Shown here one piece after another: positions 16,486 to 25,700 of a DNA stretch of 64,000 bases (positions are counted from its first letter, which is position 1; every line of letters starts with the position of its first letter). The translations under genes were made by a program, and so were the position numbers. The stretch covers positions 141,994-205,993 of the forward strand of contig JADJZR010000007.1 in assembly GCA_016715645.1 (NCBI GenBank), in the 5' to 3' direction. The notes beneath the pieces were generated by a model. It was not told the DNA's origin and did no database searches. It saw nothing but the letters and a program-made list of their open reading frames with translations. This DNA comes from Elusimicrobiota bacterium (GTDB taxonomy: Bacteria; Elusimicrobiota; Elusimicrobia; FEN-1173).

Positions 16486-16677
16486 TCACAGCCTATGCAA
16501 CAGATGGCGCAATCGGACAGCCACCCCCACGCCCCCCAACACCAAAATCCCATAAACAACCTTCCCGAAAGGTTTATCCAACACCTTCAGCAAGGGCGGT
16601 GTCACGATTGCGAATAGTACCAAATAAAGGACCGCCACCGCCAGCGCGTGCAAAAGAGGCTTAATTTTCGCGTCCAT
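16486..16677 (-). CDS. Small two-helix membrane protein of unknown function
   Basis: The 63-residue protein has two hydrophobic segments: HALAVAVLYLVLFAIVTPPLL and VVYGILVLGGVGVAV. The ends are basic (MDAKIKP, RLRHLLHRL). Its ATG overlaps the last 17 bases of plsC, so it is the last gene of the long operon from murI. I do not recognise the family. Confidence 0.5.
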   Translation of the reverse strand: MDAKIKPLLHALAVAVLYLVLFAIVTPPLLKVLDKPFGKVVYGILVLGGVGVAVRLRHLLHRL

Positions 16678-17320
16678 GCTTAACCGTCTCCTGGAGTCCC
16701 GCGATCGCGGCCATCACCCGTTGAGCGAACGCGTCGGCGGGTTCGCCGGGGTTGACCGCCAACGGGGGCCCAAACCGTACCGCCACCGACGGAAACCGCG
16801 CCATGCGATGCGTGTTGTGCACATACACCGGCACCACCGGCGCACCGGACTGAATCGCCAGCCACCCCACCCCCGCTTTCGGCGGGCCCAACACCCCGTC
16901 GCGCCGCCGACGGCCTTCGGGAAACAAAATCAACGCGCCCCCGGCCGCCAAGAGCCGTTGGGCCGTGCGAAACGCGCCCACGTCGCCACGCGACCGACGC
17001 ACCGGAAACGCATGGACCCCCCGCAACACGGCCCCGAACAACGGGATCCGAAACAATTCTTCTTTCGCCATAAAATACAACGGGCGATCCAGACTCGAGC
17101 CCACCAACGGCGGATCGGCGAACGACGCGTGGTTGCACGCCAACAACACGGGCCCGGCCGCGGGAACATGTTCCCGTCCGTGCACCGTGCATCGCCACAC
17201 GACAGCGTACAAAATTCGAAACATCCGGTGGCCCGTGGCATACAAAATCCGCGACACGAACCCCGCCAGCCCTCCGGGATTCAACGACACCGACGCGGAA
17301 ACGCTCTCGTCAGCGGACAC
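16661..17320 (-). CDS. plsC: 1-acyl-glycerol-3-phosphate acyltransferase
   Basis: The 219-residue acyltransferase makes phosphatidic acid at the inner membrane. Motif I is NHASFADP near residue 68 (catalytic H-x4-D) and motif III is LFPEGRRRRDG near residue 135. The arginine-containing region VRRSRGDVGAF between them is the likely phosphate-binding motif II. The GTG start overlaps the end of cmk by 11 bp. The cmk-plsC order is common in bacteria, often followed by ispH or rpsA, neither of which is present here. Confidence 0.88.
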   Translation of the reverse strand: MSADESVSASVSLNPGGLAGFVSRILYATGHRMFRILYAVVWRCTVHGREHVPAAGPVLLACNHASFADPPLVGSSLDRPLYFMAKEELFRIPLFGAVLRGVHAFPVRRSRGDVGAFRTAQRLLAAGGALILFPEGRRRRDGVLGPPKAGVGWLAIQSGAPVVPVYVHNTHRMARFPSVAVRFGPPLAVNPGEPADAFAQRVMAAIAGLQETVKHGREN

Positions 17321-18050
17321 CGGTTTTTCGACGCACCCAATCCAACAACATCCGTTTCACGCGCGCTCGGGAATCGCGCGTGGTGTCCAACACCACCGCG
17401 TCATCGGCCGCCCTCAACGGTGAAACCGCCCGGGTCCGGTCACGGTGGTCGCGTTCACGAATGGCCGCCTCGATGGCCGAACGGGGCTCGGATCGGCCGG
17501 TGGCCCCCAGTTGCTTCCACCGCCGGCGGGCGCGTTCTTCCACCGACGCGTCCAGAAAAAATTTGACGTCGGCCCGGGGCAACACCACCGTGCCGATGTC
17601 GCGGCCTTCCATGACCACACCGCCGCCGCGGGCCAACCGCCGCTGAGCGCGCACGAGAAAGGTCCGAACCTCCGGCACCGTGGCCAACCGACTGGCGGCT
17701 TGGCTCACATCGGGCGATCGCAATGCCGCCGACGCGTCGTGACCGTCCACCAACAGGCGCGGCTCGGCTTCGTCGGTAAACGACAGCGCGGTGCGCGCCA
17801 ACAACGATCGAACCCGGCGGCGATCGTCGGGCGCAACCCCCGCCCGCACCACCGCCCATGCCACGCCGCGGTACATGGCCCCGGTGTCGATGTAACGCAA
17901 CGCCAACGCGTTCGCCAGGTCCCGCGCCGACGTGGATTTTCCCGCCCCCGCCGGCCCGTCAATGGCGATGGTCAAACGGCCGTCCGCCGTGAGCCCTTTT
18001 TTATTTTTTGCGGCCGCCGATCGACTGGCGCTCCCGCGACGGGCCCTCAT
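17310..18050 (-). CDS. cmk: Cytidylate kinase
   Basis: The enzyme phosphorylates CMP and dCMP with ATP. The P-loop is AIDGPAGAGKSTSARDLANAL near residue 27, and the CMP-binding motif includes YIDTGAMYRGVAW. EGRDIGTVVLPRADVKFFLDAS and the ERDHRDRTRAVSPLR lid are present. I set the start at 18050 because that ATG overlaps the aroA stop (ATGA); a longer open frame exists but lies in aroA. The 25 residues before the P-loop are basic and rich in serine and alanine, an unusual extension. It lies between aroA and plsC, as in many bacteria. Confidence 0.9.
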   Translation of the reverse strand: MRARRGSASRSAAAKNKKGLTADGRLTIAIDGPAGAGKSTSARDLANALALRYIDTGAMYRGVAWAVVRAGVAPDDRRRVRSLLARTALSFTDEAEPRLLVDGHDASAALRSPDVSQAASRLATVPEVRTFLVRAQRRLARGGGVVMEGRDIGTVVLPRADVKFFLDASVEERARRRWKQLGATGRSEPRSAIEAAIRERDHRDRTRAVSPLRAADDAVVLDTTRDSRARVKRMLLDWVRRKTGVR

Positions 18051-19357
18051 GATTGGACCCGCACGCGTTCCAGATCTTCCCAAAAAGTGGGGAACGATAT
18101 TTCCACGCAATCGGCGTTGGCTATTTCGGTTTCGCCCTCGGCGATCAGACCCGCCACCGCGAACGTCATGGCCAGCCGGTGGTCTCCCGCCGAGTCCAGC
18201 CGCGCGCCGCGCAACGGCGTGGGTCCCTCGATACGAAGCCCGTCAGGCAATTCGTCGATGCGCGCGCCCATTTTCGACAACCCCCGCGCGATGTGGGCCA
18301 ACCGGTCCGATTCTTTGACCCTCAGTTCGGCCGCGCCGCGAATTTCCGTCACACCCTGGGCCTGGGTCGCGGCCAACGCCAAAATCGGCACTTCGTCCAC
18401 CAGCCGGGGCATGATGTCGGCTCCGAACGTCACGCCTTTGAGGCCCCGGTGGCGAATGAGCAGGTCCGTGACCGGTTCGCCGCCGGACACCAGCGAACGC
18501 TCCCGTTGAATTCCCGCGCCCATTTTTTCCAACACTTCCACTATTCCGTCGCGGGTGGGATTGGTGTTGACCCCGCGCAACATCAGTTCCGACCCCGGCG
18601 CCAACAGGGCCCCCACCATGAAAAAGGCGGCGCTGGAAATGTCCGAGGGCACCACCCAATCTTGGGGTTTCAAAGACGGTCCCCCCTGCACCGACACCCG
18701 CCGCTCATCAACCGTCAACCGCACACCCGCCGCCGCCATCATTCGTTCCGTATGGTCCCGGGACCGCAGGGGTTCTTCGACGGTCGTGACGCCGTCGGCG
18801 TACAAACCGGCCAACAGCACGCAGGATTTCACCTGCGCGCTGGCCACCGGACTGATCCATTCAACCGCGCGCAACGGTCGTCGGCCATGAATACGAAGCG
18901 GAGCGTAACACCCCTTGCGCGCGGTGATGTCGGCCCCCATCGCGGTCAACGGATCCACCACCCGCGCCATGGGCCGTCCCGACAGACTTTTGTCCCCCAT
19001 CAGTTTGGTGGAAAACGGCTGGCCCGCCAACACCCCCGACACCAACCGCAACGTGGTGCCTGAATTGCCGCAATAGAGGTGGTCCGCCCGGGGTTCGCGC
19101 AAACCGTACAAACCTCGGCCCACCACAATCCAGTCTCCCTCGGGATTGGTCTCGATGCTGATCCCCAAGGTTCGGAAGGCTTCCGCCGAGCGTTCGCAAT
19201 CGTCCGCCGATAACGGACGAACAATTCGCGACGTGCCCTGGGCCAACGACGATAAAAAAACCGCCCGGTGGGTAATGGATTTGTCCGGCGGCGGCCGCAG
19301 TTCGCCCCGCAAAGCTCCACCGGGCACCACGACGCGGCTGGATGTGGAAAGAGTCAT
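18047..19357 (-). CDS. aroA: 5-enolpyruvylshikimate-3-phosphate synthase
   Basis: AroA joins PEP to shikimate-3-phosphate in the aromatic pathway. Landmarks are PPDKSITHRAVFLSSLAQGTS near residue 25, NSGTTLRLVSG near residue 95, the LSGRPMARVVDPL block and RVKESDRLAHI near residue 345. The 436-residue length is typical. The ATG at 19357 overlaps the tyrA stop (ATGA); the upstream extension of the frame lies in tyrA and is rejected. Confidence 0.93.
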   Translation of the reverse strand: MTLSTSSRVVVPGGALRGELRPPPDKSITHRAVFLSSLAQGTSRIVRPLSADDCERSAEAFRTLGISIETNPEGDWIVVGRGLYGLREPRADHLYCGNSGTTLRLVSGVLAGQPFSTKLMGDKSLSGRPMARVVDPLTAMGADITARKGCYAPLRIHGRRPLRAVEWISPVASAQVKSCVLLAGLYADGVTTVEEPLRSRDHTERMMAAAGVRLTVDERRVSVQGGPSLKPQDWVVPSDISSAAFFMVGALLAPGSELMLRGVNTNPTRDGIVEVLEKMGAGIQRERSLVSGGEPVTDLLIRHRGLKGVTFGADIMPRLVDEVPILALAATQAQGVTEIRGAAELRVKESDRLAHIARGLSKMGARIDELPDGLRIEGPTPLRGARLDSAGDHRLAMTFAVAGLIAEGETEIANADCVEISFPTFWEDLERVRVQS

Positions 19358-20205
19358 GAAAGATCCTTGAGGAACGCGTTGAGCCGTTGGGCCCGGCGCA
19401 GGTCGCCTACCCGCCAGCCCTGTCGAACCAACCCGTTCAAATTTTTGGAAAAAAGAGAAACGGCCCGGCGAACCGCCCGGTCGTTTAACGTGAAAATGCC
19501 CCGCCACAAACCAGGGTCGGCCCCCGCCACGCGGGTCGCATCGCGGTAACTGCCCGCCGCCAGCTCTTTGGCCAGCCGGACGCCGGCCGGCCCGGCCCCA
19601 TCGCCCACCGCCAACGTCAACGCGTCAGCGATCGCGTGGGGCAAATGACTGACCAGCGCCACCACCCGATCGTGGGTGTCGGGGTCCAAGACCCTCACCC
19701 GCGCGCCCACGGATTTCCAAAATCGGGACGCCTGAACCAATCGGCCTGCATCGGTGCGAGGTGTTTTGGCCAACACGCACACGGTGCCTTGATACAAATC
19801 TTCCCGAGCGTTGGCCACGCCGGTTTTTTCCGATCCCGCCATGGGATGGGCTCCCACAAACGCTGTATGGTTTTGACCCGAAAAAAGTTTTTCCATCTCA
19901 CGCACGATGGGGCCTTTGACACTGCCCACGTCCATGACCAACGCCCCCGCCGGAACCCATCGCCGATGGTGCCGCGCCAACGGAATAATTTTGTCCACAG
20001 GCGAACAATAGACCACCACGTCGGCACCAGCCAGGGCCCGGGCCGGATCGATGAACCCCTCGTGCAACGCGCCTGCGCGCAAAGCCTCTTTAATTGTTGT
20101 GCTCCGCCGCGCCAGACCCGTCACGCGCCAGCCCCCCCGGCGACGTAGCGCCAACCCCAGGGACCCGCCCATCAGACCCAGGCCCACGATGGTGATTCGT
20201 TTCAT
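19354..20205 (-). CDS. tyrA: Prephenate dehydrogenase
   Basis: TyrA makes 4-hydroxyphenylpyruvate for tyrosine. The NAD-binding motif ITIVGLGLMGGSLGLAL is at the very N-terminus, and HPMAGSEKTGV with the active-site histidine is near residue 115. The protein has 283 residues and no fused chorismate mutase. I chose the ATG at 20205, 32 bp after the DAHP synthase stop, because the Rossmann motif starts there; the open frame upstream has no conserved sequence. It is followed directly by aroA. Confidence 0.88.
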   Translation of the reverse strand: MKRITIVGLGLMGGSLGLALRRRGGWRVTGLARRSTTIKEALRAGALHEGFIDPARALAGADVVVYCSPVDKIIPLARHHRRWVPAGALVMDVGSVKGPIVREMEKLFSGQNHTAFVGAHPMAGSEKTGVANAREDLYQGTVCVLAKTPRTDAGRLVQASRFWKSVGARVRVLDPDTHDRVVALVSHLPHAIADALTLAVGDGAGPAGVRLAKELAAGSYRDATRVAGADPGLWRGIFTLNDRAVRRAVSLFSKNLNGLVRQGWRVGDLRRAQRLNAFLKDLS

Positions 20206-20236
20206 TCCGGCGAAGACGGGCGGTCGGGGAACCCCA

Positions 20237-21256
20237 TCAGAGGGTTCGCCCCACCGCTTCAGCGACCTTTCGCAACCCTTTGAGAATGTCGTGCATTTGG
20301 GTGGGCAACATCGCCTGGTGGCCGTCGGACAACGCCGCCGCCGGGTTCGGATGGCATTCAATGATGATCCCGTCGGCCCCCGCCGCAATGGCCGCCCTCG
20401 CCATGGGGACAATGTAATCGCGCACGCCCACCCCGTGCGAAGGGTCCACCAACACCGGCAAATGGGACAGGGTTTTCAACACGGGCACCGCGTTGAGATC
20501 CAGCGTAAACCGCGTGGCCGTTTCAAACGTGCGGATCCCCCGCTCGCACAGCATGACGTTTTCGTTGCCTTTGGCCATGATGTATTCCGCCGCCATCAAC
20601 CACTCTTCGATCGTGGTGGCCATTCCGCGTTTCAACATGGCGGGTTTGCGCGTGCGGCCCACTTCCCGCAACAAATCGTAGTTTTGCGCGTTGCGCGCGC
20701 CGATCTGTAAAATGTCTGCGTATCGTTCCACCAAATCCACCTGACGCGGGTCCATGACTTCGGTGATGATCGGCAGACCCGTCACCCGACGCGCCTCGGC
20801 CAAATATTTCAAAGCCTCTTCGCCCAACCCTTGAAACGCGTACGGCGACGTTCGCGGCTTAAACGCCCCGCCCCGCAAAATCTGCACACCGGCTTTTTTT
20901 AATTCCTTCGCCGTCACCATCACGTTTTCGCGGGTGTCCACTGAACAGGGCCCGGCCATGATCACGATCCCTTTGCCCCCCACGGGAACCCCGCGGACAT
21001 CGATTACGGTGTCGGTTTTTTTGAACACGCGACTGACCACTTTGTAGGGTTTCGAAATCGGCGTCACCACCTCCACCTGGGGCATGGACTCGAACAGCTC
21101 TTTGTGGGCGATGGCCTTGTTGCCTTCCCCAATCACACCGATGACCACCCGCTCCGCTCCGCGCGACAGTTGGGGAGTGAACCCGAGCTTCTTAACACGG
21201 GCCACCACCGCCTGCACATCGGATTTTTTTGCGCCGCTTTTCAATGTCACGATCAT
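20237..21256 (-). CDS. aroF: 3-deoxy-7-phosphoheptulonate synthase with N-terminal regulatory domain
   Basis: This is the first enzyme of the shikimate pathway, condensing PEP and erythrose-4-phosphate. The 339-residue form has an N-terminal ferredoxin-like (ACT-related) domain of about 70 residues (MIVTLKSGAKKSDVQAVVARVKKLGF), as in Thermotoga-type enzymes that are feedback-inhibited by tyrosine. The KDO8P-synthase-like barrel follows: IMAGPCSVDTREN, RGGAFKPRTSPYAFQG and DPSHGVGVRDYI. The ATG overlaps the hisC stop (ATGA). The feedback domain fits a gene in a tyrosine/phenylalanine operon. Confidence 0.92.
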   Translation of the reverse strand: MIVTLKSGAKKSDVQAVVARVKKLGFTPQLSRGAERVVIGVIGEGNKAIAHKELFESMPQVEVVTPISKPYKVVSRVFKKTDTVIDVRGVPVGGKGIVIMAGPCSVDTRENVMVTAKELKKAGVQILRGGAFKPRTSPYAFQGLGEEALKYLAEARRVTGLPIITEVMDPRQVDLVERYADILQIGARNAQNYDLLREVGRTRKPAMLKRGMATTIEEWLMAAEYIMAKGNENVMLCERGIRTFETATRFTLDLNAVPVLKTLSHLPVLVDPSHGVGVRDYIVPMARAAIAAGADGIIIECHPNPAAALSDGHQAMLPTQMHDILKGLRKVAEAVGRTL

Positions 21257-22368
21257 AGGAGTCTCCTTGCTTCACGGAAGGCCGATAAGAACATCCGATT
21301 TTCTTCCGGTCGGCCGATGGTCACGCGGATGTGTTCTGGAAAACCGTATTCGTCCATGGCACGGACGATCATCCCCTGGCGCAGGAGCGCTTCAAACAGT
21401 TCGTCGCCCCGGTGCGGGGACACCTGAACCAACAAAAAGTTGGCCGCCGATCGAACCGACGGAACGCCCATTCCTTTCAGCGCCCGTTCCATCGCTTTTT
21501 TCTCACGGGCCACCAGCGCCACCACCCGTTTGAGATGGGCCCCGTCGCCCAAAGCCGCCACCCCGGCCGCCTGGGCCGGGATCGAAACGTTAAAGGGCGG
21601 GCGCACCCGTTCTAAGGTATCGATCAATGCGTCCGGCCCGACCGCGTAACCCAACCGCACCCCGGCCAACCCATACGCCTTCGAAAAGGTCCTCAGAACC
21701 ACCAGGTTGCGGCCCGCCTTGAAAAAATCGATGGCGTTGGGATAATCCGAATTTAACCGGGCGAATTCAAAGTAAGCTTCGTCCACCACCGCCACCACCC
21801 GCGCGGGAAGCGTGATCAAAAATTCTTCCAGTTGCTCCCGGGTGTTGTAGGTTCCCGTGGGGTTGTTGGGATTGGCGATGAACACGAATTTGGTCCGGGC
21901 CGTGACGGCCGCGGCCATGGCTTCCAGGTCGTGTGTCATTACGTTCATAGGTACCGTGACCACCCTCGATCCCATAAGTTCACCGGCCATTCGATACCGC
22001 AAAAACGCGTGTTCACTGACCACGATTTCGTCCCCAGGGCCCAAATAGGCCTTGGCCAACAGCTCAATCAACTCGTCGGAACCCGCTCCCACGCACACCT
22101 GGCTGGATTTCACCTTGCACCGTTGCGCCAACGCCTGGCGAAGGTTTGTGCTGAACCCGTCGGGATACCGGTGAAGTCCCGCCGCCGCCTTTTTCAACGC
22201 CGCCAGCGCCTTGGGCGACGGGCCCAACGGATTTTCGTTCGAGGCCAGTTTGATCACCCGCTTCAGTTTATACATCCGCTTCACGTTTTCCATGTCGCGG
22301 CCGGGGACATAGGGCTCAAAGCCCTGCACTTCTTTGCGGGGAGAAAAAACGATGTTTGCATCGGCCAC
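21253..22368 (-). CDS. hisC: Histidinol-phosphate aminotransferase-like, probably aromatic aminotransferase
   Basis: This is a PLP-dependent class I/II aminotransferase of the HisC group. NPNNPTG is near residue 155, DEAYFEF near 190, and the PLP lysine lies in RTFSKAYGLAGVRLGY near residue 215. A final arginine is in EHIRVTIG. I chose the GTG at 22368, 2 bp after the pheA stop, with AAGGCGGA upstream; a TTG inside pheA is an alternative. HisC proteins embedded in aromatic operons often also transaminate phenylpyruvate and hydroxyphenylpyruvate, which would complete the pathway here. Confidence 0.85.
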   Translation of the reverse strand: MADANIVFSPRKEVQGFEPYVPGRDMENVKRMYKLKRVIKLASNENPLGPSPKALAALKKAAAGLHRYPDGFSTNLRQALAQRCKVKSSQVCVGAGSDELIELLAKAYLGPGDEIVVSEHAFLRYRMAGELMGSRVVTVPMNVMTHDLEAMAAAVTARTKFVFIANPNNPTGTYNTREQLEEFLITLPARVVAVVDEAYFEFARLNSDYPNAIDFFKAGRNLVVLRTFSKAYGLAGVRLGYAVGPDALIDTLERVRPPFNVSIPAQAAGVAALGDGAHLKRVVALVAREKKAMERALKGMGVPSVRSAANFLLVQVSPHRGDELFEALLRQGMIVRAMDEYGFPEHIRVTIGRPEENRMFLSAFREARRLL

Positions 22369-22370
22369 AG

Positions 22371-23447
22371 TCAGTCCGCCTTGGGATAACAACCCAGCAT
22401 TTTAACCATCTGGGTCGTCCGTTTCATTTCCAAAAACAATTTTTGAACCCGGGGTTCCAGGATGTGCCCAAGAAAATCAATGAAAAAAACGTACTGCCAC
22501 GCCCGGCGTTTGGTGGGCCGAGACTCAATTTTGGTCAGGTTGAGATGGGCCGCGCGGAACAGTCCCAACAAATCGTGCAAAGCCCCCACCCGATCGCGAA
22601 CCGACACCATCAGAGACGTTTTGTCGCGGCCCGAACCCGACGGGGCCGACACCTGTTTGCCGATGATCAAAAAACGCGTGCGGTTGTCTTTGACGTCCTG
22701 AATCGCGGGGGCCAAAATTTTGAGCCGATAAAGAGTCGCCGCCAACGGACTGGCGATCGCTGCCACCCCCGACTGCAACGCCGCCTGGGCCGCCGCGTCC
22801 GCCGTGGACGCCGCCGTGTCCACAGGAACCCCCGCCATGTGGCTTTCCAACCATTTTCGGCACTGGGCCAACGCCTGCGGATGGGAGGCGATCCGTTTAA
22901 TTTTTCCCGTCCCCGGCGCCGCCATCACACAATGGGCGATCGGATCTTGGCGCTCGGCGCAAATGACCAGGTCGGATTCCATGAACATGTCCAACGTGTG
23001 ATTCACCACCCCTTCGGTGGAATTTTCAATGGGCACCACGCCGTAGTCGGCCCGGCCGCTTTCCACATCGTCGAACACGTCGCCGATGGATTTTTCGGGA
23101 ACAAACTCGGCCCGGCCGAAATGTTTCACCGCCGCCTGATGCGTGTAGGTGGCCTCCGGCCCGAAATACGACACGGTCAGCCGCTTTTGCAACAGGCGAA
23201 AATTGGCGATGAGCGTGTTAAAAATGTCTTCCACCGCTTCCCGGGGTAAAGGTCCCGCATTGGCCGCCGTCAGCCGGTCGATGATCTGGCGTTCCCGGCC
23301 GGCGGCCACGACGTCGGCGTTCTTTTCGGCTTTCACTCGGCCGATCCGGCGCACGATCTCGGCCCGGGCGTTTAAAGCGGCCAACAGCTGATCGTCAATT
23401 TTGTCCACCTGCGACCGCAATTGGTCCAACCGTTTGTCTTTATACAT
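22371..23447 (-). CDS. pheA: Bifunctional chorismate mutase/prephenate dehydratase
   Basis: PheA converts chorismate to prephenate and then phenylpyruvate. Residues 1-85 are an AroQ-type mutase (KRLDQLRSQVDKIDDQLLAAL, then RIGRVKAEKN). The dehydratase domain carries YFGPEATYTHQAA and VPIENSTEGVVNHTLD. A C-terminal ACT domain (DRVGALHDLLGLFRAAHLNLTKIESRP region) binds phenylalanine for feedback control. The start is the ATG at 23447, 8 bp after the pilT stop; the frame stays open into pilT but that part is not conserved. Confidence 0.93.
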   Translation of the reverse strand: MYKDKRLDQLRSQVDKIDDQLLAALNARAEIVRRIGRVKAEKNADVVAAGRERQIIDRLTAANAGPLPREAVEDIFNTLIANFRLLQKRLTVSYFGPEATYTHQAAVKHFGRAEFVPEKSIGDVFDDVESGRADYGVVPIENSTEGVVNHTLDMFMESDLVICAERQDPIAHCVMAAPGTGKIKRIASHPQALAQCRKWLESHMAGVPVDTAASTADAAAQAALQSGVAAIASPLAATLYRLKILAPAIQDVKDNRTRFLIIGKQVSAPSGSGRDKTSLMVSVRDRVGALHDLLGLFRAAHLNLTKIESRPTKRRAWQYVFFIDFLGHILEPRVQKLFLEMKRTTQMVKMLGCYPKAD

Positions 23448-23454
23448 AGCGCCG

Positions 23455-24564
23455 TCACCCACCTGAAAAGTCACGCCCGGTCGCACCCGCCTCGATACCC
23501 CGGGTGGCCAGCAGAAATTCTTCCGGGTTCGAGGCCGACGCCATCGCGTCGTCCATTTTGACCCGGCCCTGGTTGTAGAGGCCCACCAACGCCTGGTTGA
23601 AGGTTTGCATGCCATAAAAATGGCCCGCGCGAACCGCGTTGTGTATGTCCGAAAAATTATTCTCTTCGATGGCCTTCACGATGAGCGGAGTGACCACCAT
23701 GATTTCCAAAGCCGCCACCCGCCCACCCCCGTCGGACACCGGCAACAACCGCTGGCTGATGGCGCCCCGCAATGTTTCCGCCAACTGCAACCGAACCTGG
23801 GCTTGCTGGTGGGGCGGGTACAAGTCCAAAATACGGCTGATGATTTGGATCGTGTTGGTCGTGTGGATCGTGGACAACACCAAATGCCCCGTTTGGGCCG
23901 CGGTGATGGCCGCCGAGACGGTTTCCAAATCGCGCATTTCGCCCACCAAAATCACGTCGGGATCTTCCCGCATGGCCGATCGAAGCGCGTCGGCGTAACT
24001 GAGCGTATCAAGACCCAATTCCCGCTGGTTGACGATGGATTTTTTGTTCTTGTGTACGAACTCGATGGGATCTTCGATGGTCAAAATGTGGGCCTTGCGC
24101 TGGGTGTTGATGTGGTCGACCATGGCCGCCAACGTGGTGGATTTCCCGGACCCGGTCGTGCCGCTGACCAAAATCAAGCCCCGCTGATGATCCGCCAGTT
24201 TTTGCACCGCCGACGGAAGACCCAATCCCTCAATGGTCGGAATCGTTGACGGGATCACCCGCAACGCCAGGTTCACCATCCCCCGTTGCGTGTAAATGTT
24301 GGCGCGAAACCGCGCGCCGTTGGCCACCGAAAAAGCCAAATCCACCTCGTTTTTTTGTTCAAACTTCGCCCGCAACTTTTCGCCCATGATCAACGCGGCC
24401 AACGCCCGCGTGTCCTCGGGCGACAACGCTTTGCCGAAACGGGTGGGTTCCAGGTCGCCGTGCAAACGAATCACCGGGACAAACCCCGGCCCCACGTGCA
24501 GGTCCGACGCCCGCCGGTCGGTGACCTCTTTTAACAACGCTTGCAAAACCGGACGCAGTTCCAT
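23455..24564 (-). CDS. pilT: Type IV pilus retraction ATPase PilT
   Basis: The 369-residue hexameric ATPase powers pilus retraction and DNA uptake. The N-terminal PAS-like domain has SDLHVGPGFVPVIRLHGDL. Walker A is VSGTTGSGKSTTLAAMVDHIN near residue 138, the Asp box has ILTIEDPIEFVH, Walker B is DVILVGEMRD, and the His box is GHLVLSTIHTTNTIQ. PilT-specific AIRNLIRE-type text near the C-terminus is replaced by IHNAVRAGHFYGMQTFNQAL. Its ATG overlaps the ftsZ stop (TAATG), an unusual neighbour for a pilus gene. Confidence 0.93.
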   Translation of the reverse strand: MELRPVLQALLKEVTDRRASDLHVGPGFVPVIRLHGDLEPTRFGKALSPEDTRALAALIMGEKLRAKFEQKNEVDLAFSVANGARFRANIYTQRGMVNLALRVIPSTIPTIEGLGLPSAVQKLADHQRGLILVSGTTGSGKSTTLAAMVDHINTQRKAHILTIEDPIEFVHKNKKSIVNQRELGLDTLSYADALRSAMREDPDVILVGEMRDLETVSAAITAAQTGHLVLSTIHTTNTIQIISRILDLYPPHQQAQVRLQLAETLRGAISQRLLPVSDGGGRVAALEIMVVTPLIVKAIEENNFSDIHNAVRAGHFYGMQTFNQALVGLYNQGRVKMDDAMASASNPEEFLLATRGIEAGATGRDFSGG

Positions 24565-25700
24565 TATCCCAGCTTCCGGGCCTTGCGCCGCAAGTAGGCG
24601 GGACGCCGCAAATCGTCGTCGTTTAAGATCAGGTCCACCGCCGACCGATGGGCCGCCGGTCGGGCCGCCGCGGGTTCACCATCGCGCGGCATTCGCCGCG
24701 ACAACGCCAACCGCGCCGGTTCCCGCCGAGCCGGGGGAAAACCCGTGGCGATCACCGTCACATTGAACCGATCTTCCAGCGCGTCGTCGAACACCTGACC
24801 GTAGAACACATGGGACTCCGCGCTGGCCGCGTTCTTAATGAAATCCATGGCCGTCTTCACCTCAAACAACGTGATCGACTTGCTTCCGCTGATGTTCACC
24901 AACAGGCCTTTGGCCCCGTCGATGGTCACGTTTTCCAACAGCGGCGACTGGATCGCCATCTTGGCCGCCTCCAACGCCCGGCCCGACCCACGCGACTCAC
25001 CCATCCCCATCAACGCTTCCCCCGCGCCGGACATAATGCTTCGCACATCGGCAAAATCCACGTTGATCAGCCCGTGCCGGGTGATCACGTCGGTGATCGC
25101 CTGCACCGCCTGGCGCAACACGTTGTCGGCCACCCGAAACGCCTCGATGGACGTTGTGGATTCGTCGATGATATCAAACAACCGGTCGTTGGGAATGGCC
25201 AAGAGAGTGTCCACGTGAGCGCGCAGTTCTTCGATGCCCTGGTCCGCTTGATTTTTTCGGACCATCCCTTCAAAATCAAACGGCCGCGTGACCACGCCCA
25301 CCACCAACGGCGCCGGGTCCAAACTTTTGGCGATCTGGGCCACGACCGGCGCCGAGCCTGTTCCAGTCCCTCCACCCATGCCCGCCGTCACGAACACCAT
25401 GTCCGCCCCGGTCATCACTTCAGCCAATCGGTCGCGGCTTTCTTCGGTGGCTTGCCGACCCAGAACGGGGTTGCCGCCCACGCCCAATCCTTTCGTAATC
25501 CGTTCGCCCAACTGAAGCCGAACGGGCGCTTTGTTGCGCCGGAGCGCCTGGGAATCGGTGTTGGCCGTAATAAATTCCACATGGGACAGGCCCGCCTCGA
25601 TCATTCGGTTGACCGCGTTGCCCCCGGCACCGCCCAGCCCGATCACCTTGATGGATGCGGGTTGTTCGTTGAAATCCTCACTGAATTTAATTTGAACCAT
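24564..25700 (-). CDS. ftsZ: Cell division GTPase FtsZ
   Basis: FtsZ polymerises at mid-cell to form the division ring. The 378-residue protein has IGLGGAGGNAVNRMIEAGL, the tubulin signature GGGTGTGSAPVVAQIAK near residue 110 and the T7-loop region NVDFADVRSIMSGAGEALMGMG near residue 210. The C-terminus ends RPAYLRRKARKLG, the basic stretch where FtsA binds. The start is the ATG at 25700, which overlaps the ftsA stop (ATGA); the longer upstream frame is a shadow of ftsA. Confidence 0.96.
   Translation of the reverse strand: MVQIKFSEDFNEQPASIKVIGLGGAGGNAVNRMIEAGLSHVEFITANTDSQALRRNKAPVRLQLGERITKGLGVGGNPVLGRQATEESRDRLAEVMTGADMVFVTAGMGGGTGTGSAPVVAQIAKSLDPAPLVVGVVTRPFDFEGMVRKNQADQGIEELRAHVDTLLAIPNDRLFDIIDESTTSIEAFRVADNVLRQAVQAITDVITRHGLINVDFADVRSIMSGAGEALMGMGESRGSGRALEAAKMAIQSPLLENVTIDGAKGLLVNISGSKSITLFEVKTAMDFIKNAASAESHVFYGQVFDDALEDRFNVTVIATGFPPARREPARLALSRRMPRDGEPAAARPAAHRSAVDLILNDDDLRRPAYLRRKARKLG

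Noticed and set aside
18053..19063. Long plus-strand frame opposite aroA
   Set aside because: Antisense shadow of a conserved gene, histidine- and arginine-rich, without motifs.
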